Source of the DNA: Romanomermis culicivorax
Lineage: Eukaryota > Nematoda > Enoplea > Mermithida > Mermithidae
Length of the DNA: 64,000 nt
Reading direction: 5' to 3'
NCBI GenBank assembly: GCA_963922205.1
Contig: CAWUHX010000221.1
Coordinates: forward strand, 310,001 to 374,000
This document shows, one piece after another, positions 1 to 14,875 of the stretch. The first letter of the stretch is position 1. Every line of letters begins with the position of its first letter. The translations under genes were made by a program, and so were the position numbers. Below the pieces are notes generated by a model, which saw only the letters and a program-made list of their open reading frames with translations, was not told the origin of the DNA and searched no databases.

Positions 1-1729
<1,729 letters not shown>

Positions 1730-2129
1730 TTTCTGAAAAACGGAATGATAAAATGATTATGGCGCACATCGACACAGCAAGATTCTATATATAATTAGAA
1801 AAACACAAGCAAATTGATAAAAAAGCAGATTTTTGAAGCTTTACTCATTAACAGGTATTGTAATATAAGGCACCTAAAATGACTAGATTCATTGCTAAAG
1901 CTTATTAAGACAAGAGAAAACAATAAATGCAAAAATCTGAATAGGAGTACCAACTTGTAAAATGTAACGCAAAGGTTTGAACATACGAGTAATAAATATA
2001 CTATGAGTGCAGTACTTTCAGCGATTGATATAGATGCATGGACAAGATTTTGTCAAGACATAGATAATTTCGCAACAACAACTCATTTTTTTCAAATTGA
2101 TAAGGCGAGAGCACGAAACTTTATAAACT

Positions 2130-5100
2130 TTATCTCAATCTACGCGTCGATCTACCGCTACTAGAATAATGAACTTTCGACGCGTGATATTCTGGCCAGG
2201 CTTCATATTCATACGAACCGACGGAATCGGTTCGATTGACACGCCGCGATCCAGCTCCATAATTCGTCGACATCGTCCCACTAGTGTAATTATGTGCGAT
2301 GTTACGGATGGAAATCGGTTTCGAAATAACGGACAAATTCGACCTAGCTACGGATAACGTCGATTGCGCGCCAGGAATCCTGTTGAAAAAATTCCATCAA
2401 TCGCAAGAAAGTCTCCTTTTCCACCCTCGCATGAATTTCCCTGGCAGTTTGTCTGGGAAGACTTGGGATTAAACATGGTAACGACAGAGATTATGCATAC
2501 AAGATAAAACGTTCAGAGTCGTAATGTGCAGAAGCCGAAATAATTCAATTTTCCAACTACAAATCGACTGCTAATTTTGAAAATTTGGAAATTACAACAA
2601 ATCGACTACTAACTTTGAAAATTTGGAAATTTTTTGCCATAGGATTGGAAAATCCTGGGGGGACAGTGGCCCAATGGCTAGCCATATGGTCGACGATTTC
2701 TGGGGGGGGGGGGTTCCCATAGCACTTCCCCCTCAATTACATGTATGGGGCCAACTATACTTCGCCGTACGGTGCCGTGCGGCACGTAAGAATAGCAGCT
2801 ACTTATCATTTTCCTTTACCACCGTACGGCGTGAAGTAGAGCAGCTCAATGTGGTGCCGTACGGCACCGTACGGCGAAGTATAGATGGCCCTTCAGACTA
2901 TCAATCCACGAACATAAGCGAAAACAAAAAGTAAAATCGGATTATAAATACAGGAAAACGAGCAAATTGCTCGAAAACGAACATAGACAAAGTCAATTGG
3001 TGAGGATAAAATTTAAATAATTCGAGAATGTTCTTTTTCTATAAACGGAATCGGAGTCTGCTATTTCTTACAGCATTTCAAGAACTTTTTGAGTCATGAA
3101 CAGCATGGTGCCCAATTCAAACTAAATCACTTCGACGGCATTCATTCGTAAAATAAACATTTAACGTTTAAATAAAGTTACATTCTATACCAAAAACAGC
3201 TCTGGTAGCAGTTTTTGTAAATTTTTAAAGTCATGTGTGTGTCAGAAATTCAAAGAGGGTGATTTGAAAAGATCTGACTTCGACGTTATTTGGTAAACAA
3301 AAATTCCTTTTAGCACAGTAGATCATAATCCGTCTATGGATAACTTTTCTGTTACTTCACTTTCATTCTACTGGAACCTCACATGGGCGGGAAGAGCTTC
3401 ATTTCCGAAATGGGCTTGTATAAGGAAGGATCCGTGTAGACATTTTCAAGAACGGCAATCGGCGGCGGAGGCGTAAATGGCGAATTCTCCATAAGAAGTT
3501 CCTCATCGGATTCCTGAATGCAAAATTTCTGCTGTGACAATTCATCTTACAACTACTGGTTTCTTCCGTTTTTTCAACATTTCAGACGCTTTAATATTCA
3601 AAAAATTTTCGTTGCTTCTCGTGGAATGATAAATACATTGTTTGAAAATTGATTCCAACAGGTTTCGCATATGCTAATTGAAAATGTATATTTTTCCTGC
3701 CACGTTCAATGACTAGCGATTTCGGAAACCTGGAATGCTTCAATGTAAACAAAAACGCATAAATAAAACGTTTGTGGGCTCATTGGCCCAAACTATGGGG
3801 GAAATGGAAGAAAAAGTTTTGACCGGTTACCATTCCACGCTGAGTAGAGATGAGACGGACTCACTTTTTGACTATGTCGAGTTTGGACACACAATTGGAT
3901 CAAAACAATTTTCTTTTCTTGATCAGGAAAATCACAATAATCGGGTCCGGATACTTATATGACAGATTCTTCCGTATCAGGATCCTGCATACAGGATCCG
4001 GAACAGAGCACCCCATGGGAGGCATGGGGGGTATTACCCCCGTCTTAGATTTGGAAATTCATTTATGTACTACCCCCATAAAAACAGCTCACTATAGCAA
4101 AAAATTTTGGTAGACCTCATCCTCTCTTCAGTAGGTTATAGTAATTCGAGAAAAATTGCACAATGTGTGCTTGAGAGGAATTACTCACTGGTCTTTTTGA
4201 CACATTTACTGACCAGATGATAATGGGAAAGAATGCAACTTCTGTGCCATATAGCGATTTTTAGGAAAGGATATCAGCACATTTATATATACTACTCGTA
4301 GGAAATCATTATATATATAATTTGGAGATCAAATAATGAGCTATGTAAATATGTGATTTATCAAAAAATCGCCCCTTGGGAAGAAAAACATTATGTTCTT
4401 AAAATTCTTCCTCTTCATGCTCTCCTTTCCTTTTTCCCGCTTCTGCACTTTCAAATGGAAGCACTGTTTCAAACCTTATCAGTGATGGAATAAGCTCATA
4501 CCCCTGAAGATGGTGGTTCAAATAATGTTTCCAAACATATGTTGTGCCCGATTCTTGAAATGTGCAGGAATCAGTTGACACAACAATCTTCAAAGTGTGA
4601 CTATTCTCTGCGTATAATTAGTATATTCAAGTTGCATGATTTTGAGCTGGAAAAAGGGGGTTGAAATAGTAAATGGTGTTTAACTGTAGGGGCATTTATC
4701 ATTTTTGTAAGTGGTTGTATGGTGAGAGAACTACACCACCCCCCCGCAAAAAGTTGGGAGCAAAAAAAAGGTCACGGTATATTTCAAGTACTGCCCTTAC
4801 AATTTACGATTTTACCCCTACCTAAATTTTTGACCTTGGGGACCTCTAATCCGGAAGAATCCTTGATGCATTCTGTCAAGTGGACCATACATGCACATAG
4901 GGGGTGGGTGGTATGGTAGGTAAACCCTCCAGCCTGAGACCCCGTACATCCCCTGGCCAAAAAAATCGTCAAATATCCCTGAACTCTTTCGAAGACAGTT
5001 TTTTTGATGATTTTTATGCATATTTTGCATAAAAAACATCCTTGTAGAGCTTTTTTTTGTTTCGCTGCCTCCCATCAATGAAAAGTCCGAAGATCCTCCC

Positions 5101-7106
5101 CGGGGAAAACTCTTGCCGTGTACGTCTGAATTGAACTAGTGTAAATAATTATTTTATACTGTATGAAATTTGAAATCAAGATGAATGGAATTCGTATTTT
5201 TCATAATTTAAGTAAAATGTTGATAATACTAATTAACTCATTCAGCCAGTATTTTCTGTCTGTATGGACGCTTTCTATAGCACATTGGGAATGATTTAAA
5301 ATACAAATAAGTGACAGCTCGTAACGGAATATTTTGGGACATTTGTTTTATACAGAAAATAAGACCTGGTCATTCTAGTTAAGCACCAACTTAGGATGTA
5401 ATAATATGTTAGTTTCGCATAAAAACTGCCATCAAATTCTTCAAAAGCGGTGTCAATTATGATTGGGCTATTATTGGTTTGAACTTTTTGTGGAAAATAA
5501 ATAAAGCCAAAGAAAATTAAGTCCTTTGTGACAGCATATCATGCTTGAAAATATCGGATCCGGAACGGTTGATTTAAGTACCTCGATCGGAAAATTTCAG
5601 TGATGGGATCCGGATAAAGTAAAATGAGTCGGACGACTGCGCTGTCGGATCCAAATTCGGAACTCTATCCTATCCCCATCATTAAGAGACATTTACTTGC
5701 TTATCTCGGTCATTTTCTTTTATATAAATTCGCCTTTTATGAACATGATGGGGCTGCGTATGACGTAAACTTTCGCTGCACAATTGCAACGTTGAAATCC
5801 ACCAAATTACGCCAAAAAACAAGAATAAGCCGCCGATACCAGCGAGAATGGGCGCCGCAACCTGTGAGAAAAGAAGTCTTGCCGTCAAACTGTAAAACGG
5901 CATGTCATTTTTGAGAAGATAGGGTGCAGTATTCGCCATAATAAAAGAAATTTGAGTTCTCCGATCCCAAAATTATTTGTAACAAGGCTCAAACGTGCAA
6001 TAAAAGCCTACCGGCTATATAATAGTTGCGATAGAAATTTCAGGTATATTTACACTATTTACAGTAGATTCTAAAATTTAATAAACCAGTTGAAATAAAA
6101 ACTTTATGGGGAGCACTTGAACAACATCGACAAGTTGAACAGAAAATGAGTAATGCGTATGCTGATTACGAAAAAAATTACTTGCAAAGGCTGCAAATTC
6201 CCAACATTCCGTATATAAAACGAAAAGGACGTAAAGCTCAAGTAAGCCATGAAAAAGGCCGCTGCCGAAATGAAAGATCCGAAAGCAATCAGGCAAACTA
6301 TGGGGCTGGATCCGCGAGACTTTTTGGTTCGATAGGGGAAAAATCCGAAATGCGCAGGATACAAAATATCCCAACCTTTCGGATAATAATAATAGAAAGG
6401 ATCGCGCTGGGCCATTGGACCGAAATGAATGACTCTTTGATTTCCTGTCCATTGGCGTGGATCTAACTGCGAGATGGTTTGTATTGCGACGTCTTTTTCT
6501 TGCAGAACGGCTTGCAATTGCTGTGTGGCTTTTAAAACTCTATCGGATGCCAAATCTGGAAAATGAATATGGGCTTGTAAAGTTGTATACATAGCTCTCA
6601 AATCAGAGGTCTCCAAGGTCATATTTTCATCAAACCTTCCACCCAAATATCGATAATCATTGATCAAAAAGTGAGGCAGAAATTTCGGATAGAGAAAACA
6701 ATTAAAAGTTAAATGATGAATTAAAGTAGACGCGTTGCTAGCGGTCACGCCTGAGCTGAATTATAACGAATAATAATCACTCAAGTCGGAAAGCTTTGAG
6801 ACTTTGACCTCCCCAAATGCGGCACAATACAGTTTTTTGATCTCGAGCACTCGAATTCGGTTTGTCAATCGGGAAACAATACAATTTTCAAGTTCCGATA
6901 TCCCCCATCTAAGAAACCTGTTTTACCGAATGGGTGATTGTAAAATAGCATTTGTACAAGTGATAAAAATTTACGATCACAAAATGACAAAAAATACTTG
7001 TCGTTCGTCGAGTTTTCTTATATTCTTTCTCCGGCGCTGATAAAAACATCATATGAGTGCGAACCTTGTCGCTTCCACCGACGGTTTTCGAGCGGACGCT
7101 TAGCAT
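2130..7106 (-). CDS. Two-transmembrane protein, family not recognised
   Basis: Five-exon model: 7106-6998, 6750-6182, 5861-5697, 3513-3383, 2379-2130, about 407 residues, all phases matching. The N-terminal 185 residues look soluble and include a Gln-rich stretch around 108-135 and the aromatic run DPFYYYYPKGW (153-163). Two hydrophobic segments follow, about 186-208 and 229-250, with a loop near 209-228. The tail is acidic then Pro-rich (ENSPFTPPPP), then Ser/Arg/Tyr-rich to the end. With an even number of spans both termini should face the same side, probably the cytosol. Acceptors TTTTCTCACAG (exon 3) and TTTGCATTCAG (exon 4) are strong. The last junction (donor AT-GTGAGG) is the weakest: without it the protein ends at a TGA at 3382-3380. 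A TTTTTTTAG acceptor lies about 46 nt before the ATG. I cannot name a function. Confidence 0.72.
2638..2747. mobile_element. Fragment of CATACATG-ended repeat
   Basis: Inverted, truncated relative of the element at 31561-31985. It shares the G run, the CCATATGGTCGACGATTTC stretch and the terminal ATTACATGTATG. Its other end is missing. Confidence 0.6.
2748..2891. mobile_element. MITE with long terminal inverted repeats (GGGCC ends)
   Basis: A 144-bp element. The outer roughly 30 bp at each end are inverted copies differing at few positions; both begin GGGCC, followed by CTATACTTCGCCGTACGG. No coding capacity. GGGCC ends resemble PIF/Harbinger MITEs, but I see no clear target duplication. Confidence 0.7.
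4000..4960. repeat. About 0.95-kb dispersed repeat, copy 1
   Basis: Direct repeat of 34535-35465. It starts around GAGCACCCCATGGG and GGTATTACCCCC, continues through CTTAGATTTGGAAATTC and TTTTGGTAGACCTCATCC, and ends at TACCTAAATTTTTGACC. It lies in the last long intron of the two-TM gene. No coding signal. Confidence 0.75.
4889..5120. mobile_element. Fragment of CAGACATGCAC-family element
   Basis: Diverged reverse-orientation relative of 34340-34530 and 36179-36385, sharing CTGGCCAAAAAAATCGTC, GATCCTCCCC and TCTTGCCGTG blocks. Confidence 0.5.
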
Positions 7107-7139
7107 TCCGATTCTATTTGAGCAGATTCGGAGTCAACA

Positions 7140-7775
7140 CAAGGCACTAAAAAAATTATTTTGGACATGAATCAAATTTTCTTGGGGTTTTCATATAGAA
7201 AAGATGCATTTTAGAAGGTTCAAATCTCATTTTTTCGGCGCGGGTTATAACTTCAATAAGCATTATTATTTATTACCAAGCTTAGGCGCGGCTTTTAGCA
7301 CGTGTAACTTCACTCACCACATAATCTATAATAGTTTTCATCATCTAAAAACACATTATTTTATGTTTTAATTGGTAATCTTCAATATTTTATCTTGATA
7401 TTTGATGAATATCCGGATTTTTCCTTGACCCAATTTTTGAGAAAGATCAACACGCCAACTTTCTAAACTTTTTTAAGCGATTGTTCCTTCCTCAACGTAA
7501 AATGAATACAAAAGCTTAATGATAGTTCATAATTTACTATTGGAATAAATTACTGGTTTTAAATAAATTATAATAAATTACTGGTTTTAAAATTCTTTAA
7601 TTGATAAAACTCTAGAACTTACGATTTTTGAACACAAAATTCAAATCTAATTTTCGAGATATTTGTTCGAAAAATTGATTACCAGAATCTTTTAAAAAGC
7701 TCAAAAACACTTAAAGCATCTATGAGCATTTTCAAGCAAAAAAAGAGTTGGGAAAATGGGAATTTTTTTAAAATT
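7140..7775. repeat. AT-rich repeat R2, old copy
   Basis: Shares ordered blocks with 21691-22335 and 35706-36560: AAGATGCATTTTAG, a degenerate CGGCGCGGG hairpin, AGGCGCGGCTTTTAGCA, AGTTTTCATCATCT, GAGAAAGATCAACACG, AAAGCTCAAAAACACTT. Strongly diverged. It lies just upstream of the two-TM gene. Confidence 0.6.
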
Positions 7776-8313
7776 TAAACGTAGATATTGAACAAATTTT
7801 CCTTTATGAGTATGACTGTGATGGAGTGAATAATTATACAGTAGGTTCGGTATCATTACTAATCATCGCACAGTCCTGCATTTTCAGTGTCAAAAAACAC
7901 TGTTTCACAAGTTTAGTCTCAAAAAATTCATAACCACTCAATACATAGGTAACCTAATTTAAACATAATGTAAAATGTCGCTACCGCTACACATAATCAA
8001 GCATTTGAAAATTTCCCACTGTGGAAAATTTTTTTAGGGTCTTCCCACAAATGTGGAAAGAAGATAGTCGGAAAATAACAGTGGTTCACCTAATAAAATG
8101 CAATGTCGAATCCCCAACACTTTTCCCGAACATTTTTTTTCTCACAAAATCAGCACGATTTGGGAAAAACCTGTGGATTACCCAATCCAAAGAATTAGAA
8201 AATAGACAGAGAATTTGTCGATCTTTTCTGACTTTTTAGCCAGGAGAACCGTTTTCTGATCATGTAATATCGACAAAACGTCCATCTACTTTGCACAAAG
8301 ATACCAAAAAAAT

Positions 8314-9380
8314 CGGCATAATTATAGAATCGGGGACCCGTACTTTCTACAGCAACGGTGCATATAGGCAGTTTGTAAGGGGGTGTGGTTAAATATCGGC
8401 CATTACCTAGTACTTTTTAACGTGACGATATTTGATATCATATCTCAGATTGAAACACGAAAGAGTCGCGTTTAAAAAAGCAGTTGAACGACCAAAGCAT
8501 GTTTTGTTATGCCTCTTGAGACAGATAATGTTGATAACCCAAAACAAAAGTGCGTTCAGTTTCCAAACGCCTAATTTGCATTATCAATCTGAAGATTTTT
8601 CTACTAATTTTCTACTAATTTGATGCATTTTGTTTATAGGCGAATTGCAATTTTTTACTGACGCAATGAGTATTTTTTGCATTTTGCATTTAAACTGTAC
8701 AACAAATGGAAAAGTCGAAAAGTGAGGGTACAATAACCACATTATGTGTGCTGCATTGCCAGTTAAGAGGGAGCCGACTGCATGCCATAGCTATACCAGA
8801 TGGAAGAGGAAAGATTATAGATTTAAAAAAGAATGATTGATTCAAAGGAAAATAAATCTCAAGGGACGTAAAAATATCCATTTGATCAGAAAAATAAATG
8901 AACAGCGTTTCACTTCAAAGAATGCTGTACACATTGCATACTTTTCTTTTCATACTTCTTGTTTTTTACTTCACGCCATGACTAACCGTTTTCGCCTGCA
9001 AGAATTTCTTGCACGACTTCAGAACTTTACAATACATTATTTAGCTTCATTCATTTGAAAAAAATTTTAAAGGTATAAAAAAATTGACAGAATTATCCTG
9101 GCAAAGACAGTATGGATCTGCGATCTGCATGTGAAAATTGAAAATTTAAATTTGTTTGTGACGAATAGAAATTACTAAAATTTCGTAATTTTGTTGAAAT
9201 TATATTTCGTAATCAATAAAGAGCACGCAAAAGTGATCTAATAGGTACCCAAAGAAAAGAGTACGCTAAAAATATAACCAGACTGGCCAATATTTAACCA
9301 CGTCCCCTTCACGTACCGCCTATATGCTTAACCGTTGTTTTAGAAAGTACGGGTACCCGATTCTATGGTTATGCCAAAAA
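8314..9380. mobile_element. Element bounded by about 90-bp inverted repeats
   Basis: 8314-8402 and 9285-9380 are inverted copies, sharing ATAGAATCGGG, ACCCGTACTTTCTA, CATATAGGC and GTGGTTAAATAT. The roughly 0.9 kb between them has no convincing ORF; probably a non-autonomous DNA transposon. Confidence 0.6.
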
Positions 9381-9556
9381 ACCTTCGTACAGAGCCAAAG
9401 ATGCTTGTCTCGTACAAAAAACATTGGTGCTCTTCTTCTAATTTCATACATTTCATACATATTTCATACATATACATTTACAAAACTGAGGAAATCCTAA
9501 AGGTATTTTTCTCTAACTGACCATCCACTCTAAAAAATTATATCCAATAGTAGAGC

Positions 9557-9622
9557 TTCACACCGGGCACCCGAGTTACCCAGGTAGAATTCACACCGGG
9601 CACCCGAATTACCCAGGTAGAA
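9557..9622. repeat. Two tandem about 33-bp repeats
   Basis: The unit TTCACACCGGGCACCCGA plus RTTACCCAGGTAGA occurs twice back to back. A partly inverted relative (GGGGTAATTCGGGTACCCG) lies near 10845. Confidence 0.6.
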
Positions 9623-9802
9623 CCCGCGGATAATTTATTATATTAAAAAGGTAAAGAAGATGGTGTTGAATGTTGTTGAAATATGTGTAGAAACGTACGG
9701 AGTGCATATTGAACAATAAAGTGTCCGTCTCCGCGTCTCCAATCAGAAAACAATGCACATAAGCTTGTGTATAGTACATATTTTTAAGAGAGACGGAACA
9801 GG

Positions 9803-10654
9803 CAGGCTTTTCTTCGCACAAAGCAACCAAATTTCGGACTGTGCAACCAAATTTTTTGGAACATACCGGACCTTTTCCGGCGCTTGGCGCCGGTTTTAAT
9901 ATCACTCATGATTCTTGGCATAATTTCTGTTGCGCGGTCAGAAAATATCGGCCCAGTTTATGCTTATAGCTTTTAAACATCAGCATCTTATGGGTAAATG
10001 CTTGATCTTGTATTGTTTTTTAACGTATTTGAAGGAAATCAAGATTTTTCAAAAATTTTCACAAAATTGTTTTGCGGTTCAGAATTTTCGGCTTTCGTGA
10101 ACATATTTTTGCACTTGGGAAATGACTAAAACACCATCAGCATGGGATAGGTTCTTGCCGGCTAAAAACTCGTCGAATTCACTGAAAAATTTGACCTTCC
10201 ATCGGAAACAGACATTGAAAAGATACAGAAAAAGATAAAAGAAAAGAAGGAAAAGACGAAAGAGCGTTATAGAATATAAAAATCCAAAAAATAGAGAAAA
10301 AATGTTTGACCCCTTTCGTAAACCACATGGCATAAAAACTACGATCGATCATCGATAGTTGCAGAAGAAGGCGCTGAAAAAATGATTTTCCGACGTTTTA
10401 GAGGTCTTCAAATCAAAATTTGTCGGCGCAAGGGGGCGAACCAGTCACTCTTGCCAATCTTTCCTTTGTTCTCCAAAACTTAGGAAGTTCAGTATTGAAG
10501 TCTACTGAAAAACTGAATGAAGTAGCTTTCAATCAATTTTCTGATGAAATTAAGTGAATTCATCAATTTTAGAGTGAGCAACTAAAAAATTTATATGCCA
10601 CCAAATTACTTCCCCACGTTGCACACTGCAACTTACCCTGTGCAAAAAAACCTG
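9803..10654. mobile_element. hAT-like non-autonomous element, family R5 copy 1
   Basis: Ends CAGGCTTTTCTTCGCACA and TGCAAAAAAACCTG; flanking octamers GGAACAGG and GAAACAGG match at 7 of 8. Contains a GGCGCTTGGCGCC hairpin at about 9877-9893. No ORF of note. Confidence 0.65.
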
Positions 10655-11285
10655 GAAACAGGCCCAATCGAGCCGCATTATTAATTTTGTTGGCCTTTTA
10701 ATGTTTACTCTGATTATAAATCTAGTAATGTATTCAAAAAAAGGGATGAAAATTGGAGTTTTTTTATATTTCAGATCACACATATGTTACTATTTGTACA
10801 TACTATTGAATACTTGATTATATGTTACCATTAGAACATAACCGGGGTAATTCGGGTACCCGCGTAATAAAAAAAGAGCAATCGGGTAGGAAATTTTCGC
10901 AGTGTACGGCTCTAGCAATTCCGCTTCCCCATTTTCTTCAAATTCGCTTAACCCTCATGACAATTTCCAAAATTTTGTATACCAAAAGGTCATCTTTCTC
11001 CCATTTTACACGACCAGTAAGTCATTCTTAACGGGGTGGTAAATAAATTTCCAAACCTAAAGCCTAGGGTGATACCCCCATGCCCCCTATGGAGTAGTCT
11101 GATAAAAACTATAATAAGTTGACTGAATAATTAAGTAAGACATGCTAACGACCGTATCAAAACGTTTTTTTCGGCACAAAAAAATTTGGAATTATATGAA
11201 AATTACCTATTGGTACGAAATTTCAAAGTGATGAAATGTTGAATTTTCTTTGTTTTTAGACATTTTACGGACTGAAAACGCAACA

Positions 11286-11480
11286 TTTTCTCAATGAACA
11301 TGATATTAACTACTTTTATTTATTTGGCTCAAAAATTTTGTCGAATAGTACATATATTATCACGGCAAGCTTTTAGATTGCTAATGACTTATGAATGAAT
11401 AGAAATCCGAACTTCTTCTGTTTATTCAGTTGGATTGGGAACTGAAATTCTTATTTTTAGTACTTGATTCAAATGGAAAA
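11286..11480. repeat. Fragment of hAT-A repeat
   Basis: Diverged relative of the internal part of the four hAT-A copies in reverse orientation: ACATTTTACGGACTGAAAACGCA, then a stretch resembling TTCATTCAGTTGGATT and AACTGAAATT. Both ends are gone. Confidence 0.5.
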
Positions 11481-11589
11481 ATTGGCATTGTTCGGATAAT
11501 TTCGGCCAAATTTTTTTGTAACTCTCGACCTCATATTAAAATTTACCCATACTCTCATAAATCTGAAAAACTTCAGGTTAAACCTAAAA

Positions 11590-13260
11590 TTTCTGAAAAT
11601 TACTTCCATGATGCTTCTGAATCCGAATTCGGCTTCGTGTTTAAAATTATAGTTACAAAAAAGTTGGAAAAATAGATTTTGACCTTATGAAATGCACACA
11701 AATTTGTCTTTTGCATACTGGACCGCCAACATTTTTCTCCCTTTTCCGGAAATTTTTTCTCCGGTAAGCACGATTTGTACAATAGCGGATAAACCATTGC
11801 AAAGAATTATAAAATAAAATCCGGCAAGAAACGCCGGAAAACTTTACTGTGTTTTCTGATAATAGAGCCTGGAGAAGCGTTTTCTGACCAGGTAATGTCG
11901 ATAAAATCTCTTTGTACTTTGTATACAAAGATTTTACAAAGATCATCAAAAAAATCGTTGTACGGAGCCAAAAATTTTGTCTCCTGTAAAATAACAGTGG
12001 TGACACCTAATTTTTTTCAGTGTACCTGAAAATAACCGAGATTGATTTTTTTTAAAACGAAAAAACTATGGAGAAAGTAGTCAAAGCTTGGCCCGACTAA
12101 CTATGCTCTATACTCACACTCTTTCTCTAAAATTTTTTTTAATTTAAAAAAATTTTAAATCGGACTTTCGGGTCTGTCTCCGGGCTTTGTTTTTTTTAAT
12201 CGGGCCGGGCCTGAAGGTTAAAGCCTGATTTCGGACCGGGCCGGGTTCGGGCTTCTAAAAAAATTTTCGGTCCGGGCCGGAAATTCCAGGCCCGATTCAG
12301 GCATACCTGGAGCTGGACAAACCCTATCGGTTCATCTGGTACCAGCCAGCCCAAAAAGGTGTTTGGTTCCCGAATCATTTTGATAGTTGCCACGCCACAA
12401 GAGGGTAGGAAGCCAGATGCTGTAGAAAATGGACAGAATGCAACCACTCAAGTTTATTCAAGAGTCTGCACACTTTTTAGGACATACCAGTGTACTTAGT
12501 GGAAAACCTGAAAGGTCAGAGGAAAAAATTACGCCTGGGAAATCTGGAGAAGTCTGAGAACTTGAAAAATTGAATTTTTGTGTGTTCTAAATGATCAAAA
12601 TTTCCTGTTGCCTCGAGCCAATTTTTATTCATCGGATTTGGCTTGAGGGCGACACTTCGAAAGTCAAATATTATCAAATTAACATTTAATTCGATTTTTC
12701 TGTCGATCATATTTAAATATTTTCTCACTCAGTGAGTGTTATAAATCATGATAGCTATAGACAGATTAAAACAGGAAAAATGATTGTGATTATGATTTCG
12801 CTGTGTGCTTTGTATATGTACATACTTTTCAACGTTTTATGATTTGGTTGAAAAAATCTAAAAAACTTTAAAACTCTGGGAAAATGACCGAGAAAGGCCT
12901 CAGAATTTCAATTTGAAAATTGCACTACGAAAATTTGACAAACATTTTTGGCTCCGCACAAATATCTTTTCGATATCTTTGTTCAACGTAAAAAAAAGAT
13001 TTTGTCGGCATTAACTGGTCGGAAAACGCTTCTCCGGGTTCTAAAATCAAAAAACACTGAAAAATTTTTTTGCCGCGTTTTCTACTTTATAATTTTTCAG
13101 AATGGTCTATCCAAGGCTTTCTCCGTTCCTTTTGGCGCAAAAACCTTCGGAAAACATGAATTGTGGTGCATATTAAAAAACTAAAATCTCAATTTTTCCA
13201 CTTTTCTGTAACTATACTTTTGAACAAGAGGCCGATTTTGAATTTAGAAGCATCATGGAA
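11590..13260. repeat. Large inverted repeat with diverged arms
   Basis: Arms at about 11590-11970 and 12945-13260 are inverted relatives, sharing GGAGAAGCGTTTTC, GACCAGKTAATG, GATTTTGTC-like and GGAGCCAAAAA blocks. The spacer contains CGGGCC-rich palindromic sequence around 12160-12300. No gene seen. Confidence 0.5.
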
Positions 13261-13738
13261 GTAATTTTGAAAAATTGTAAGTTTCAATGGAAGTTTTTCA
13301 AATGGTGAAAGTGTGAGTGTATTTTTCGATTTTAAAATTAGATATGTTTTCAAACGGAAAATTTGAACCTCATCTTTCTTAAATAAGTTATCAGGATATT
13401 GATTTTCCCGAATGAAGCTGCGTTCTTCAATACCGTGTACCTTGAGCTTGATGCTATCTGAAACAAGGTGTTTTCCGCACACTCTTTTTGGGTGGCGCGG
13501 AAAAATTTTTTGGGCATTTTCCGCATAGAACGGAAATTTTTTTGGGCGTTTGTACTGCTGGCATTGATGAAAAGGTGCATTCTGGTGTAATTTAGAAGGT
13601 CAAAATCTCAAATTTTTCTGACCCTCCGCTCCGACAATGGCAATAATTTATAATGTTCACTACAACTGCAAGCTGAAGCCAAAAAAAGTCAAGTTTCATT
13701 TCTCAGTTGTCGATGATTGTTTCAATGAATCTGCTATA

Positions 13739-14526
13739 CAGGCTTTTTTTAGTCATTTAAGGAGCCTGGGCTCCTAAAAGTTCGAAAATGGCTCCTAAAA
13801 TTTTACTCCAAGGAGCCAATTTGGCTCCGAAAAATTCAGCTGAAGTTTAACTGAATTTTAGTTGTTTGCTATAATTATATTATATATCAAGCAACTTTAC
13901 ATGAATGCGTTTCTATTTTTAAGATCTCTAACAATAAACGATTTACTACTATTTTTAACTGTTTTTTCCGAGATAATTTTGTGTTTCAATGCAACAAACG
14001 CTGGCGTTGAGCGTGGTTTTTCTCTGGTGAACAGATTAAAGACGAAAACTTGGTCGCAAACAACAGTAAGGTCTTACTCGATCAAAAAATCAAATAGCAA
14101 AATTAGATTTTTCATCGATCATCAAATCAGGCTGAACATTTGGACGTCTTGATGCGTTTGCAGAAATGCCACAGCAATTGTAATAATTTTGATTTCGAAA
14201 GTGCTTACAAAATAAGGGCTAAAGAAACGCGATATAAAACTGGTGATTTTGCTAAGAAACGTAATGAATAAACGTGTCGTGTTTTGATTGAAAATAAACT
14301 TTTTTGATGAGTTCCGTTTTAAAAGCAAATTCAAAAAATTTGCCCTATCTGTGATACAAATAAATTTGGATTAAATACAATCAAACTATACGAATTATAT
14401 AATGCATTAATTTTTATCAAAAGTGTGCATTGATTATTTATGGCTCCTAAAAATGTCTGTTTGGCTCCTAAAAATTTAGGTCTAGGAGCCATTTGGCCTG
14501 TAAATTTTTGACGAAAAAAAAGCCTG
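13739..14526 (+). mobile_element. hAT transposon remnant with transposase C-terminal domain
   Basis: Ends CAGGCTTTTTTTAG and AAAAAAAGCCTG, flanked by perfect 8-bp duplications CTGCTATA (13731-13738; 14527-14534). Internal GGCTCCTAAAA repeats stand near both ends. Reading forward, 13862-14152 contains NAGVERGFSLVNRLKTK, the recognisable core of the hAT dimerisation domain (ERGFS.MNRIKT pattern). The BED and catalytic parts are missing, so it cannot be autonomous. It is the best superfamily anchor for the other CA..TG elements here. Confidence 0.85.
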
Positions 14527-14875
14527 CTGCTATATCTCTGCAAGAGTGGGTAAAACTCGTCAATTCATTGTGAAAATATAATTTTCAAGATTAATATGAA
14601 TTTGTTGATTTTTCTCACATTTCTCCATACATTTATTTAATACCATCATTTTTCTAGAGAAAATCTGAACTGAGAAGGTATTACAAATTATTGCCAACAC
14701 ACCAGTCGGCAGGGGTTTGGGGGCAGGGGATTGGGGGGGGGGGCATGGCTCCCGAAATGTTTCAAGTGTTAAAAAAAGTAGATGACTTCTTCTTGGAGAA
14801 AAAAATCAAAAGTACAAGTCAGAAATGCCAATTTTACAGTAAATTGGGTGAAAAAAAGATGTGTGCCCACCACCC

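Noticed and set aside
2390..2470. Extra exon reading RQTAREIHARVEKE on the minus strand
   Set aside because: It ends in a stop soon after and does not join the neighbouring exons in phase.
3380..3513. TGA at 3382-3380 as the true end of the two-TM protein
   Set aside because: A GTGAGG donor just before it and a phase-matching acceptor at 2379 give a longer tail; kept as the less likely alternative.
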